A DNA stretch of 64,000 nucleotides from Escarpia spicata (Eukaryota; Annelida; Polychaeta; Sabellida; Siboglinidae). The position numbers and the translations under genes are program-made. The notes beneath the pieces are model-generated. The model saw nothing but the letters and a program-made list of their open reading frames with translations, was not told the origin of the DNA and made no database searches. Location: the NCBI GenBank assembly GCA_963995525.1, contig OZ023206.1, positions 65,656,876-65,720,875 on the forward strand. The letters run 5' to 3'. Within the stretch, counting starts at the first letter, position 1; each line of letters starts with the position of its first letter. Below are positions 1-29,324 of the stretch, in pieces.

Positions 1-280
1 ATCGTTGACAACTATGATAACTTAACAAGATTTAATAAGATTGCCACTCAGAGAATTTCCTTTGGATGGACAAGGAAGCCTTTTGGCTTATCGAGAGTCC
101 AACGCCTTTTATCTACGTGTATCCCGCCCTTCTGAGGTATGTGTCGATTTTATTTTTAAACATATTCACGACATTAGCACCCACACAATCAGCAGATAAA
201 ATGTTCCAATAATTTAGAGTCCTTTGTGAAATTGGGAACTTTCTTGCATCTAATATCTACACTGCTCCTTTACCAATGTA
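1..280 (-). mobile_element. 3' tail of a CR1/Jockey-like LINE, decayed
   Basis: Read on the minus strand, 235-113 encodes a typical C-terminal tail of a non-LTR retrotransposon: it contains YWNILSAD, then MFKNKIDTYLRRAG, then a stop at 113-115. Below the stop lies the untranslated tail, ending in short repeats resembling aatcttgttaa. The same tail recurs on the minus strand near 47.9-48.3 kb and 55.4-55.5 kb, so this is a dispersed family. Family assignment rests on the tail motif only. Confidence 0.6.
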
Positions 281-945
281 ACTTCAAGCCGGTTTAGAAT
301 CACACTGAGGAAACTTTTCCAGGTACTGACATCAATGTTATTCCTCGCCAGTTATTGCTCAGGCACCCCTTCTTTGGTAACGTCACGATCACTCCTCGTC
401 TCCAATCATCAGGAACTTCCTCCTCAGACCGAATCAGATGGAACAAGTAGGTCAACTCGTCTACAACCCCGTCCTTGCCATGCTTCAATAGTTCGGCCGA
501 TACTTCATCAAGGCCCGCTGCCTTGTTGTTCTTGAGGCTATCGATGGCTTTGGAAAGTTCTGCCCTGGTGATGTCATTGGAGATGACATCAATCTCTTTT
601 GTGTTTGGTTCCTGTTCGAAGTTGAAGAGTGTGGTTGGTGTTGGTTGATTTTGTACTTCTCGGAAGTGTTCAATCCACCTCGTGTCTTGTTCCTCGTTTG
701 TTAGAAGCACTCTGCCATCTTTGTCTTTTATTGGTATGTTGGAATTGCTTTTCGCAGTAGTTAGCTCTCTCACAATCCTATACAGCGTCTTCGAGTCATT
801 CCGTTCTGCTGCTGTTTGTGCTTCTTTACCTTTCTCTTCTAACCATTTCCTCTTATCTGTCCTACAGCTCTGTTTTACTTCTTTGTCCAGTTTCCTGTAT
901 TCCTCATTGTTGGATGTTTCTAGCTGCTTGATCTCTTCTCAAGGT
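281..945 (-). pseudogene. 5'-truncated LINE reverse transcriptase fragment
   Basis: A minus-strand frame runs from about 945 down to 300. It reads through a Lys/Glu-rich linker (EEYRKLDKEVKQSCRTDKRK) into the start of the RT domain, with SLKNNKAAGLDEVSAELLKHG and NNWRGITLMSVPGK, the usual fingers region of a LINE reverse transcriptase. It then breaks by frameshift; ILNRLE follows in another frame. The catalytic YxDD block is missing. It lies directly upstream (on its own strand) of the LINE tail at 1-280, so the two may be one internally deleted element or two families side by side. No function is expected. Confidence 0.8.
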
Positions 946-1944
946 ATACTATTGTCTATATATATCGCAGAAAGTAAGTTACGCATTGCATCCGTAAGAC
1001 CGTCGATGGTTCAATGAATTAGTACCGTGTGTTTGCTACAATTCACAACTGAGTAGCCAGTAAATCAACGCTGTTAAAAAAGGAGAAGGCGAAAGATACC
1101 AAGGATTGTTATAAACCTGCTTCATCAAGTGGTTTAGCCCATCGCGAATCAAAGATTTCCTGTCCAAATATGTACGAATGGTATGTAACATCAGAGTCGT
1201 TTTAGTATAAAATGCTTGCTGTAGTGAAGACGGTCGAAAGATTTCACTTTCGTCGTTACATTTGATGATTTACTAAAGTCAATTACCCGGCCAACAATTA
1301 GCCTTCAAACCATTGAATTTGTGGTTCACGTTGTTATAGAAAGAGCAAGGAAGGTCGACAACAGTAACACTGAAGTCATGTACGTTGACGATGACGGTGA
1401 CGAACAAATATTTACGTCATCACGATAAATGAAGTGTTGTCTTATCTTTCACGCTGCAGTGATCGGTCTGAGGGAGATATCTTGAATGCATATATGATTT
1501 CGCTGCTACACTACGTGAACACAACAGACGACATTATAAACCTTCAACAACGACAGTTTTATTACATCATACATTGGAAAGAGGACGTGACATTGCAATC
1601 TGACCCCTTAAACAGTTACTTTAACTAAAGTAACGTCGAAAAACGAAATGTAATCACGGATGCGGGAAATCTGTTACAGGCAAATGGAACAGTTCTTTTA
1701 CAGTTGTTTGACAATTGATCACACATGATAGAAAACTAAATTACATAATTACTTATTTTATATATCTGCAGTTATTTATTCCCTTAACGAAATGTTGAGG
1801 TGTCACTATTCAATAAGGCGACTTCGTGAGTATCCGGAGGTTTGGGTATTTTGTTACACAATTCTAGCCGTAACAACGTAAGATCCTTCTTTTGAAGGAA
1901 CTTAACGTGTTTACGTAGAAGTTTTCGCAAAGCCCTGTTTATGT
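946..1944. other. Unannotated AT-rich intergenic stretch
   Basis: No coding, RNA or repeat structure was recognised. The only open frame over 60 codons (1434-1628, plus) has no family resemblance and no splice context. Confidence 0.5.
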
Positions 1945-2300
1945 TAAACAACTTTGTTTACACAAGTATTTGTACCGGTGCAACTTATATTCAAGTTGCA
2001 CCGTTTCAAATACCCACGTAAACACAATTTGTACAGGTAAAACTTGCAACCATCGATGCATGTTAAATAACTTCGGAAAAGTGGTGCAAGTTTTCTTTTA
2101 ACCTGTACAACTTGCAATGGTTTACCTCTGTAAACACGTTGCACCAATTCGAGAAACTTGCACCAACTCTCCGAAGTTATGCTAGAAGCGTCAATAGTTG
2201 ACACTTGTACCGGAACAAATTGTGTTTACATATGGATTTGAAACAGTGCAACATGTACCTGTACCAGTTATACCGATTTAAAATCCCTGTATAAACGCAG
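1945..2300. repeat. Foldback (inverted-repeat) element
   Basis: Left (about 1950-2097) and right (about 2150-2299) arms are imperfect inverted copies. Landmarks such as GTAAACACAATTTGT, GTTTCAAAT, TAACTTCGGA and GGTGCAAGTTT appear in order on the left and, reverse-complemented, in order on the right, leaving a roughly 50-bp loop. No coding capacity. It looks like a MITE or foldback transposon with roughly 150-bp diverged arms. Confidence 0.65.
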
Positions 2301-2819
2301 CTTACGATTATACCGAAGTAAGTAAATCTACTTCAAACATATCGGTAAGAGCCCGTAGGCCAATGCGCTATTTTTTATGAGCACCACTCTAATCACTTTA
2401 TTTTGTTAGCTGTTCGCACGTACTCAATGTGCATTTTATGTACTAAATAACTCTTTTTTGAAAAGAAAACTATCAATCATGCTTAGTGGTGCATTTTGTC
2501 AAACACTGTTGGTTAGAAAGTTTTAGTATCTATTCCATTGACATGTCACGGATTCTGGGAATATTGAACAAAACCGCGGTCAACTCGAAATATGTTTATG
2601 CATTAAACAACGAAATGTTAAGTATTCGTTCGACCCAGAATCACGTCTTCCCGCATCCATGTTCGCGTTTAAAGGGTACACAAACATAACACATTAAGAC
2701 ATAGGTCAGACAGACAGAAGGGAGGAGAGTGTCACGTTGAGCGCAGCACCAATTATTGGTGACACATCGCTATAATGTCACAGATCCTCTTTGCTCTCAA
2801 ACGTTTCACTTACACATTC

Positions 2820-2946
2820 ACGCAGTCACTCAATCACTCAATCACTCAATCACTCAATCACTCAATCACTCAATCACTCAATCACTCAATCACTCACTCA
2901 CTCACTCACTCAATCAATCAGTCACACACACACACGCACGCACACA

Positions 2947-2977
<31 letters not shown>

Positions 2978-2998
2978 GCACACACACACACACACATT
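2820..2998. repeat. (ACTCAATC)n followed by (CA/CGCA)n microsatellite
   Basis: About nine 8-bp units of tcactcaa pass into tcac units and then into alternating CA/CGCA to 2996. The overlapping open frames in all three phases are products of the repeat. Confidence 0.95.
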
Positions 2999-3371
2999 CA
3001 CTTAGCCTCTCACATACATCACAGTCATTCAGTCACTCTCACTCTCCTTCTGTTTCGTTCCGCTTGCAACATTTTCTCAACGACACAGTTGCAAGATCGA
3101 CCGACAGATACACTCATGCTTGTAAATGTATCTAATAGACTATAAACTGGAATAGGCCCAGTTCATAAATACTATCAACTCACGCCACTCTTACCAGTGC
3201 GATCATCAGCCTTGAAGCAGAAGGCGATGATTAACCGTCCAATGTAATCTCTAGTAACATGTTTGTTAAAGCTCTATGGTTTAGCGTCATCGAACCAATG
3301 CAGATCGAAACTCGTGGGTGGTAGACTAAATAAGTTAGATATTACGCTACTTGAATGCTTGTAAATATGCA

Positions 3372-4078
3372 ATTGAAGGGTTTCAGGATAACACGCTTTA
3401 CATCCATTTTGTGGATTTAGACAAATTCTCACTTTCGTCTTTCATCAACAGAATTTAAATGGGAACTCGTGCATGAAGTTGAAATGCATCTAGAATCCAA
3501 AATCACAGAGACTGATGGCGAAAACTAAACTTGTTTTGGCAAGCTTGTTATTGAAAATGTAATAACACACTTTTTGTTATCAAAACGCGACATAGTCGTG
3601 TCTTTTTTGTCAAAACACAATATATCCATCCACATCCATCCCGTTCAAGACAATACATTCTATTCAACTTCCGTTTAATTTACTCTTCTCATGTTGAAAA
3701 ATATGTTTATATTCTTGCATTTGAACCTCACCTTTGAACGAAAGCATGACTAAAATACGTGGACAGTTAGCATTTGAGAATATAAATCGATGAAACTTTA
3801 TAACATGTCACTATAATAAAACATATTTTATGACAACAAATAGAAGTTTTTAAATTCGGCAATGATGTTTGAGCTTAACTTTAAAAGACAGACGGCGCTT
3901 GCCGTTTTCTGAAAACAAATACGGTTTTCTGCATGTTGTTTAACAGAGATGTCGCATTTTTGTATAAGTTGCATATCGCACTAGTTTAACACGTAGTTAA
4001 ACAATCGTGTCGTCCCTATTCGGATGAATTTCTATTAATGGCGTTTGTTGCGTTAAGCCCTGAAACCCTTCAACTGTA
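3372..4078. mobile_element. Candidate non-autonomous DNA transposon
   Basis: The left end reads TTGAAGGGTTTCAGGATAAC (from 3374). The right end (4053-4077) is its inverted copy with two or three changes; read on the minus strand it gives TTGAAGGGTTTCAGGGCTTA. The roughly 700-bp interior has no coding frame. No convincing target-site duplication was found, so the superfamily is unknown. Confidence 0.5.
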
Positions 4079-4366
4079 CATTTTGGGTTAGATGACGTGC
4101 TCGCCTATCTTTAAATACTAAAAACGTACGTATTCGTTTGAATATCCATACTATGACTTCTAGACCTCAACCGTGGCATCGTATACAGACCGCTCCAGTT
4201 ATTCATAACCGGGTCATTAATCCTTATTCAGTTTTCTTTTTCTTCAGATTTTTGGCAAGACGGTAGACATCCCATCGACCACCGCGAACCGGAAGTTGTG
4301 GCCATCAGACATAACGTGATGTAACGTCTTACGCAGGCAGCGTTGATGGCGGTCGTCATGGGAAGA

Positions 4367-21583
<17,217 letters not shown>

Positions 21584-21622
21584 GATTAAAAACAATGTTC
21601 GGCAATCCCTACAAAAGGACAA

Positions 21623-22473
21623 CTATGGAGGTGCTAATATTATGTGGCGTTGTCCGGTCCAGTTCCTTCTAGGGTCTATGACACACTCAATGCGTGCATT
21701 GGTTCTATGCGCTTTTTAAAGTAATATCACCTGTTACGGGTGGCTGATGTTCCGCATGACTTCGTCTCGGCGTTGCATGGGTAGGCGTGGCACAATAACG
21801 TTAACCATTGATGTAGCACGTTGACTAGTTGAAGTCCACACGTGACAGTGACAAGAGGCTGACCGCGCTAACTGCGATGTTCACCTTGTGTAATTAAACT
21901 GTCCATTCGTTGCCTGGTCAGCAGCCAAACTAATTGATAAACAGCTTCCGATTGCCACACGAAGCAGTCAGTTCCTCGAATCGGGCATCCAATAGCCATG
22001 CTGCCTGTGTTGTTGTGTTGCTATATTAATTTATTTAGTTAATACATTGCTAAATAGGTCTAAACTTGCGCCAAGTAGTTATACCCCTAAGCATACTCAA
22101 TATTTCGAAGGATTCTTTTGCGGACTCTATACAAAGCATTTACACCGTACAATAAAATTTTAACTGACGTTTACGCTTCCGTGACCATGGTCAAAAGAAC
22201 CACTGGCCGTATCTCTACAATTAGTTCACAGTTCTCATACCCAGTAAGAAAACATGAAGCCCATAAATAATGATTTGCTGTTAACTCCTCTACAAAGTAG
22301 TACAAACATGTCAACATGACCTTGTAAGATATTGTTACGGCGAATTACGCTGCAGCAATAATTATTATTAATGGGCTACAATCAGTTGCAACAGTGCATA
22401 ATGGTGATATCCATGGTTAGATAATACAAGTTGGCGTCTTATGTACATACCTTCGGGCAATTGTACGCCACAG
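21623..22473. other. SQOR upstream region
   Basis: Should contain the SQOR 5' UTR and promoter, but no TATA box, initiator or CpG-rich block was convincing. No other gene seen. Confidence 0.4.
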
Positions 22474-23255
22474 CAGGGGTCAGCAACCTGCGGCCCGCGA
22501 AGCTATTTCATGCGGACTAAAAACCGAAATTGTCCACAATGCGGCCCGCGGGATGTCAACAGTAGTTGCAACTTCCATGGTCGGAAGAACTGCTGCGTCA
22601 TCCCTCAAGAAAGTCTGAATGTCAAGTAAATGAAAATGCAGAACATAATGAGAATGTGCTGTGGCTGCACATTATAGGCCCTATGAGCAGAGGTATTGGA
22701 TTTGTAGGGTGTTCACGGACCATAAGGGTACGGAAGTACTGGAACTTGCAGAATCCAAATGGATTTGCGAAAACATCCCATAAGTTAGATAGTCCAGTTC
22801 ATCTCCCCTTAATCTGAGATCACGTTGCTATATTGTGGGAGGCACAAACTGCGGAACGCAGAGCTGGGTGTCTCGCCAATCTCACGACTCCACGTGTCAA
22901 ACCAGTCATGATGATGTCATTTTTGTACCAAGAACTCTATCTAAGCATGCATAATGTGTGCATGTTAACCATGCATAATGTGTGCATGTTATTACCGACA
23001 TCCAAGAGTTGTCCACATTTAGACGTTGATGGATGATGATAATAATACGTCTTATTCGTAATTGGTAAAAATTTGTAAAAAGTAAAATTGTAATGCATAG
23101 TTTTAAACAAGATTGTTTATATTCAGATTCCAAACATAACATAATGTACCGGTTCTCGCGAGGATTGGGCTAACGATAATAAATATTCACTAATAAATGT
23201 GTGGCCCGCCAAGTCATCTGCTAGCCTCTCCATTCATAAAGGTTGCCGGCCTCTG
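22474..23255. mobile_element. hAT-like non-autonomous DNA transposon
   Basis: Begins CAGGGGTCAGCAACCT and ends AGGTTGCCGGCCTCTG, inverted over 16 bp with three mismatches. Both termini are followed inside by gcggcccgc-type motifs. The 8 bp outside (cgccacag left, cgatgcag right) match at five positions, as a worn 8-bp hAT duplication would. The roughly 780-bp interior has no transposase frame. It contains a 24-bp tandem duplication around 22948-22990. Confidence 0.6.
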
Positions 23256-23359
23256 CGATGCAGTAAGTTTAACATTGCTTAATAACTTAGTTGCGTTATT
23301 AACTACATATAATCAGTATTCTAGATCAAATATGACGCGACGTAGTGACGTCAGCGTGC

Positions 23360-23430
23360 GCATTGGTGGTTCAGTGGTAGAATGCTCGCCTGCCACGCGG
23401 GCGGCCCGGGTTCGATTCCCGGCCAATGCA
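23360..23430 (+). tRNA. tRNA-Gly (anticodon GCC), copy 1
   Basis: 71-nt cloverleaf: acceptor GCATTGG pairs with CCAATGC, anticodon loop CTGCCAC with GCC at 23392-23394, T loop GGTTCGATTCC, discriminator A. Internal A and B boxes are present and a T-rich terminator follows. Identical to the other three copies and near-identical to the metazoan tRNA-Gly(GCC). Confidence 0.97.
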
Positions 23431-25220
23431 ACTTTTATTTTTTCTTAATAATATATAATGTACAAGTTAGCATCGATTAAGGAATTCGTCCAGTATTATT
23501 CACTAACCGCCACAACCTACCTTTGTGAAAACAAATACTTGTCGGATGCTTCCATATATATCCATTATGTGGTATTAAACATGATCAATATAAAATCTTC
23601 CATATTTTCCTAAAACTACCATCCTGCGGCCGTCTTGGTAACAGCCAAAGTTGTTAGTCGATATTCACGACACAATTGCCGTTGTATATTGCGTCGCGTG
23701 ATTTAGTATTCCGAACATAATCCGGATTAAATCGTTTGCGTCTATTAGTGTGATTGTGCAGGTGACGACTCGAGTGTTGATATTCCATTCAGCCTCATAC
23801 ACGGATTAACAATGCGGTGCAGTAATTAAATAGTTAACAATTCAATCCATGGGATTGTGTAGCTATTGAAACCTCTAAGCCGTATCGGATGCTAAGTTGC
23901 AGGAATATAATACTTATGTAACGCCTAGTATATACTTATTCTATTGCAGTTACAGTAATTGAATGCCACGTGCCATTTCAGAGAAAAAAGTTCCTAACGT
24001 TGAATTAAGTAATCCACACGCTCCAAAAATCTGTTCTCTCTCCAAATGTGGAATCTCACAATATTGACTCAATAATATTATTAGGAGCAGCGTCTTAAAA
24101 GAAACCATGTTGAAATCCCTATTTTGTTGGTCGCCCTACATCTTATCTATGTCAGATAAGAATGCGTTTTTTGGATGTCACACTGACATGCCTAATGTCG
24201 GATCGGAAACCACAGAACGTCAGCCTACTGCAGGCCTACTTAAGTATCAAGATTGGAAATAACCGGTGCCTCGAAGCACAATGTTGAAATGATATTGTGG
24301 TTAGATTAGTTTTTTAACCTCGTGGCTGGCTGTAGGATTTACGACCTGTTAATTTAGGACCAACCAACTAAAACTTAATAGTGTGGTAGACTAATCGTAT
24401 CGAGTAAGCGTGTGTACTGTTGATTAATAATCAACTATGCCTGCTTCGCTCTGTCTTCGTAAGGTTAAAATGTGTAAAAAAGTTAAGTGGCAATATGTTC
24501 GATAGGAAACAATGTATGTTTCAAAGAGTATATAATTGGACAAATAGTGTTTTACCACAACAAATGTGCTTCAACTAGTAGATATTTTGGCAAAGGTCTT
24601 GAATCGGATTACGTTGTAATAAGTTAGACAACTCTTCTGAATACGTAACTTACTAACATATCTACATGTGTATATTATATAATAATTGGAATTGCAACAA
24701 ACATACGTGACGTATGGAAGTACACAGATAGCGTTGTGGTAGGTGGGTGATAACAGTCCAACGTCACTTCCGGAGTAAGTCTGACCGGACAGTAAAACAG
24801 TGCCAACTGTGACGTCTATTCGTAATTATTCAGATTATATTTAGTATCAGACAGCTGTTGTTTGCTTCAAAGAAACTATGACTGTTCCTTTTGCCTTTAC
24901 TGTATCGGATCAATCACCTGCAATGCACGGAACGGCCGTAACGAATGTGCATTGATTCTATCATATCTCACCGCGAAATCAAAGGTAACAACTACAGTAT
25001 GATATATTACTGTATAGTTACACATAGACAACGTGAACGTTGGCGTTGCGTGAGGTTAAATAATTACATTATTTTAAAATGATTCAACGTCGTGCAGCCT
25101 GATATGTTCTATATCGCCACCAAAACACATGACAGGCATGCTTTAAACATTACGTTGGAGGCCCTCAATAGAGAGACGAACAGACGCTAAATAATGCATG
25201 ATATACACGATAGTAAATGA
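23431..25220. other. Unannotated AT-rich intergenic stretch
   Basis: No coding or RNA gene recognised. Contains the short repeat at 24646-24690 shared with 20795-20866. Confidence 0.5.
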
Positions 25221-25223
25221 CAT

Positions 25224-25660
<437 letters not shown>

Positions 25661-25747
25661 TGTATGTACGTACATCTATATACGTATGTACGTATATCTG
25701 TGTACGTATTTATGCATGCAACTTTTCTGTTACATCACGCTAATAAT

Positions 25748-26045
25748 AGAAGGTAAAGGTAAGTTCTTACATAGCGCAGTATCCAGTCTTTGTACTGTTC
25801 AAAGCGCTTTACGCTTTACTCCCTGCCAGATCTATTTAATAGAACACCATCTCTGCGCGAAGAATATACGTACACAAATATCCACCACCACTGTCTGTGG
25901 CCAGGACTCATTCATACAGTCGAGTGAACTGCAGCAACGTAGAGTGAACGAACTTGTTAAAGGTTCGACACAGCAACATAGAATTCGAACCCGGATTCTC
26001 TCGATTGATAGTCAGATGCTCATGCCACTGTGCCACTGCGTTCCA
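25748..26045 (+). mobile_element. SINE-like dispersed repeat, full copy
   Basis: Contains TTCAAAGCGCTTTACGCTTTA, ACTCATTCATACAGTCGAGTGA and a tRNA-like GAATTCGAACCCGG near the end. The same family appears as two partial copies at 51332-51505 and 51841-51959. Resembles repeats common in marine invertebrate genomes. Class assignment is tentative. Confidence 0.55.
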
Positions 26046-26196
26046 CAATAATGGCGCACAAACCATACAGATATACTTCAGTTTTGTCATAGCAAAAAAA
26101 AACGCACGGAAACCTTATATAGTTATACGTCGGTTCCTCTCCGAGAAGTTCCCTAACAACAAAAAACTAACGTCAAAATTTTCGACATTTGGCACA

Positions 26197-26383
26197 ACGT
26201 CATATACTCCATCTTGTCCGTGTCTTCCAGAAGAAGATACATACTGTTGAGCCCGTCTACATTTCCATGCCAATGGATGATAAATGTCCTACGCATGGGG
26301 TAAATGATTTTGTGTAACATACTATGGGCTCAAAAGTATGTAGCTTCTTCTGGAAGACACGGGAAAGATGGAGTGTATGACGT
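26197..26383. repeat. Inverted repeat with 58-bp arms
   Basis: Arms 26197-26254 and 26326-26383 match inversely at all but a few positions (shared core GTGTCTTCCAGAAGAAG). The loop is 71 bp. It ends 40 bp from the 3' end of the minus-strand tRNA-Gly. Probably a MITE-like element. Confidence 0.85.
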
Positions 26384-26423
26384 ACGTAAAGGATTAGTCC
26401 TAAAGCTAAGAACAAAAACAAGT

Positions 26424-26494
26424 TGCATTGGCCGGGAATCGAACCCGGGCCGCCCGCGTGGCAGGCGAGCATTCTACCACTGAACCACCAATGC
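26424..26494 (-). tRNA. tRNA-Gly (anticodon GCC), copy 2
   Basis: Same 71-nt sequence as copy 1 on the opposite strand; anticodon at 26460-26462. Followed by ACTTGTTTTTG, giving a T5 Pol III terminator. Confidence 0.97.
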
Positions 26495-26728
26495 ACACGT
26501 TCCACATTTATCACATCACCATTTATAGTTAAAAAAAAACACTTGCCAGAAACACCGGCGACAGATATCGTAAGAGTACTTTCAACGGGATACAAATTAT
26601 TTACATCATTTACAGAATAGTCATTGTGGTCTAGAATTGTTAAGCGTCTGATGGTGAGGTCATAGTTCTAAGCGTTATACAAGGCGCACGCCACCCTTGT
26701 CAAATCGCCGTTTTATACGATTGCTGTC

Positions 26729-26928
26729 NNNNNNNNNNNNNNNNNNNNNNNNNNNNNNNNNNNNNNNNNNNNNNNNNNNNNNNNNNNNNNNNNNNNNNNN
26801 NNNNNNNNNNNNNNNNNNNNNNNNNNNNNNNNNNNNNNNNNNNNNNNNNNNNNNNNNNNNNNNNNNNNNNNNNNNNNNNNNNNNNNNNNNNNNNNNNNNN
26901 NNNNNNNNNNNNNNNNNNNNNNNNNNNN
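26729..26928. other. Assembly gap, 200 N
   Basis: Exactly 200 N, the arbitrary size used by some scaffolders, so the true distance and even the adjacency of the two sides are unverified. Confidence 1.
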
Positions 26929-27285
26929 GCTACAGGATTGGTGTACGAGGGTAACACGTCGTGCTCACAGTACGAGGTAAATCAACAGAAACCGGTCCCA
27001 GTATTGCTGTAATAAGCACATTTGTCTTTGCACGCATGCACGCTGTTTTCTTGCAAGCGTAAGAAAAGATAAGTAAGATATTCGTTACTCAGAAATTTGT
27101 TTTGGGGTACAACAGACGCAACTCGTTATACAAAAACATGGAATAAAACAGCATATAAAATAAATGAACAAACATTATATGCATTGCATGCATCACTTAT
27201 TATGCTGAGGACATGACTAAACATGACTAAAACATGGCATAATACCTGTGCATATTATTATGATGAGAGACACTAGCAGCAGGCA

Positions 27286-27705
27286 TCACGAGTTAAGCTG
27301 TTTGATGGACAATGGCACCAGATTGTTCAACCTGTTACGCCTGCACGGAGATGTGGGTGACATTAGTTGAAAAGCATTATGTAAAGCATGTTTAGTATAG
27401 GAAATGATCAAGACTGATTGTCTTCTCAATATCTGCTCAAAAATCTCCTGAAGATAGATCATGGGATAAGTGGAACCTGTGATTTTCGCGGCAGTTCTTA
27501 TCATGCGAGAAATCTGTGATTTCAACAGAACAGACACATTTTCAAAACAAGCATTAATCCCACAACGCGGTACACTTTCAATAATGGAGCGATAGAAGAG
27601 AACACGTACTTTTTCATTAACACCAAAGGTTCTCAGTCTGTGGAGGAAATACAACCGCTGATGGACATTGGAGCTTGCTCGCAGGTTTAGGGAGTAAATA
27701 ATGAA
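27286..27705 (-). pseudogene. LINE reverse transcriptase C-terminal fragment
   Basis: The minus strand encodes RLYFLHRLRTFGVNEKV, VLFYRSIIESVPRCGI, then VSVLLKSQISRMIRTAAKIT, the C-terminal region typical of Rex/CR1-type non-LTR elements, ending at a stop at 27286. Open for 122 codons but 5'-truncated. Confidence 0.8.
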
Positions 27706-27879
27706 CTACTTTTGCCTGTATGCCCATTTTGCATGCCTGCATATGATGTTATTAAATTTAATATCCCTACTTAATCTGACCACCTGTTCTTAATAATATC
27801 ACAGACTGGTGTGGAGTCTGAGCTAGTTTCTGTTCATATCAGTCATAACTGACAAACATATATGAATGAGAAAATGGCA

Positions 27880-28300
27880 TTCCATTTATTTAACACAGTA
27901 ATCATAGGCATGTAATGCCGAAGAGCCTCTACATGGGGGTTACAATCACAATTGGTTACAAGTGCCATAGTAGGGGCGTAATTACGAAGTTGATTAGCCA
28001 TACACATACATGTACAAACAGAAAGGCTGGGGTACCCGCCCCAGACATCGGAGAAAATGGCATTCCATTTATTTAATACAGTAATCATAGACATGCAAAC
28101 GAAAGAGCTGTCTATAGACAATCCATCAAGGCTGCAACGTCCGGAAATGGATAAGGAAACCCCAACCAAGGCATGGAATGCCGAAGAGCCCCTACATGGG
28201 GGGTGACAATCACAATTGGTTACCAGTGTCATAGTCAGTTGGTTACAAGTGCCACAGTAGGGGCGTGATTATCAAGTTGATTAACCTTACACATACATGT
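27880..28300. repeat. Duplicated local repeat block
   Basis: AAAATGGCATTCCATTTATTTAA at about 27882 and 28052, and AATGCCGAAGAG with ACAATCACAATTGGTTAC at about 27915 and 28167, occur twice in the same orientation. This looks like a partial tandem duplication with rearrangement. No coding sense. Confidence 0.65.
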
Positions 28301-29040
28301 AATAATCAACTATTTTTACATGCTCATTTCAGCAAAAAAATATACCGAAGCAATAAACCGGCATTCGCGATCGGTCCGTAAATAACTCTGAGTTCAGGGT
28401 AACCTTTAGTGTTGCTTAACTCTCACAGCGGCGAAATAGAAAAAGTTTGCCGTTGCTTGCTTGCATAAACAGCGCCCTGTACACGTGTTGACATCATACA
28501 TGAACACGGGCACACAACGCGTGAGCAATGAAGCGAACTCGTAGTCGAAGAGTTCGGTGGGGCGCCATAGGCCTGCTTCCCGGGTCATTGTCACCAACAA
28601 TAACAGCTCTGACTAATACTCGTAGTTATCGCGGTCGACTGAGTCGTGGCGTGTGGCAATGTGGTGAGAAGCCTAAGACATATAATTAAAGTTGCTTTTC
28701 CAATAAGTTTATATATAATATAATACCCACGGTCAGCTTAATACAAAAAACTGCGTACATTTGTTAATGGTCGGAAGAACCGAGTTTGGTTGTTGCATCT
28801 GGTAACTTGCCAAAGCCTATTGCTGGGCCGATATTTAGCCTTCAGCCTACATAATTTATCTGTCACCTGGATTTTGTGACAGGACTTAGACCCCGGTCTA
28901 TTGCGCATTAACGTGAAAACTCCAATTTTGCAATAAATAGAACTGATTCTTTTGCAAGAATGCAATAAACAAATTGTGTTTCAGGTGATTTACAAAAACA
29001 ACGTACAAAAAAGTTGCGCAAACGAAACGGGTTGCATTTT
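28301..29040. other. Unannotated intergenic stretch
   Basis: No gene, RNA or repeat recognised. Confidence 0.5.
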
Positions 29041-29120
29041 ACATCGGCTGAGTGCACCTTTAGTATTCACCTCGTGCAGATACATCGGTTGAGTGCATCT
29101 TTAATATTCACCCCAGAAAA
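29041..29120. repeat. Two-copy tandem duplication
   Basis: ACATCGGCTGAGTGCACC and ACATCGGTTGAGTGCATC begin about 41 bp apart, and each is followed by ttta.tattcacc. Confidence 0.7.
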
Positions 29121-29267
29121 CAGAATACAAGAAAACAGAAACCGAGGATCAGAATCGAGGCCAGCCTCACCCCTGACAGACAGGGATACAAGAGAAGAAC
29201 AAAAACAACGACAGAAATATCGGCGCCAACGAGTCGTACACGTCACCGGTAGATTCTCAGAGAATTG

Positions 29268-29324
29268 TTCACATCGACTGCACTGGTAGATTCTCAGAGA
29301 ATCTACAAGTGCAGTCGATGTGAA
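29268..29324. repeat. 57-nt near-perfect palindrome
   Basis: TTCACATCGACTGCACT at the left is exactly inverted at the right, and the centre GTAGATTCTCAGAGAATCTAC is a perfect palindrome. The only mismatch is one position between the blocks. There is no loop. A stem of about 28 bp would form in RNA or as a cruciform. Confidence 0.9.

Noticed and set aside
2820..2998. Short-unit array considered as a CRISPR or telomeric repeat
   Set aside because: Units are contiguous without spacers and the motif (ACTCAATC) is not telomeric; it is a simple microsatellite.
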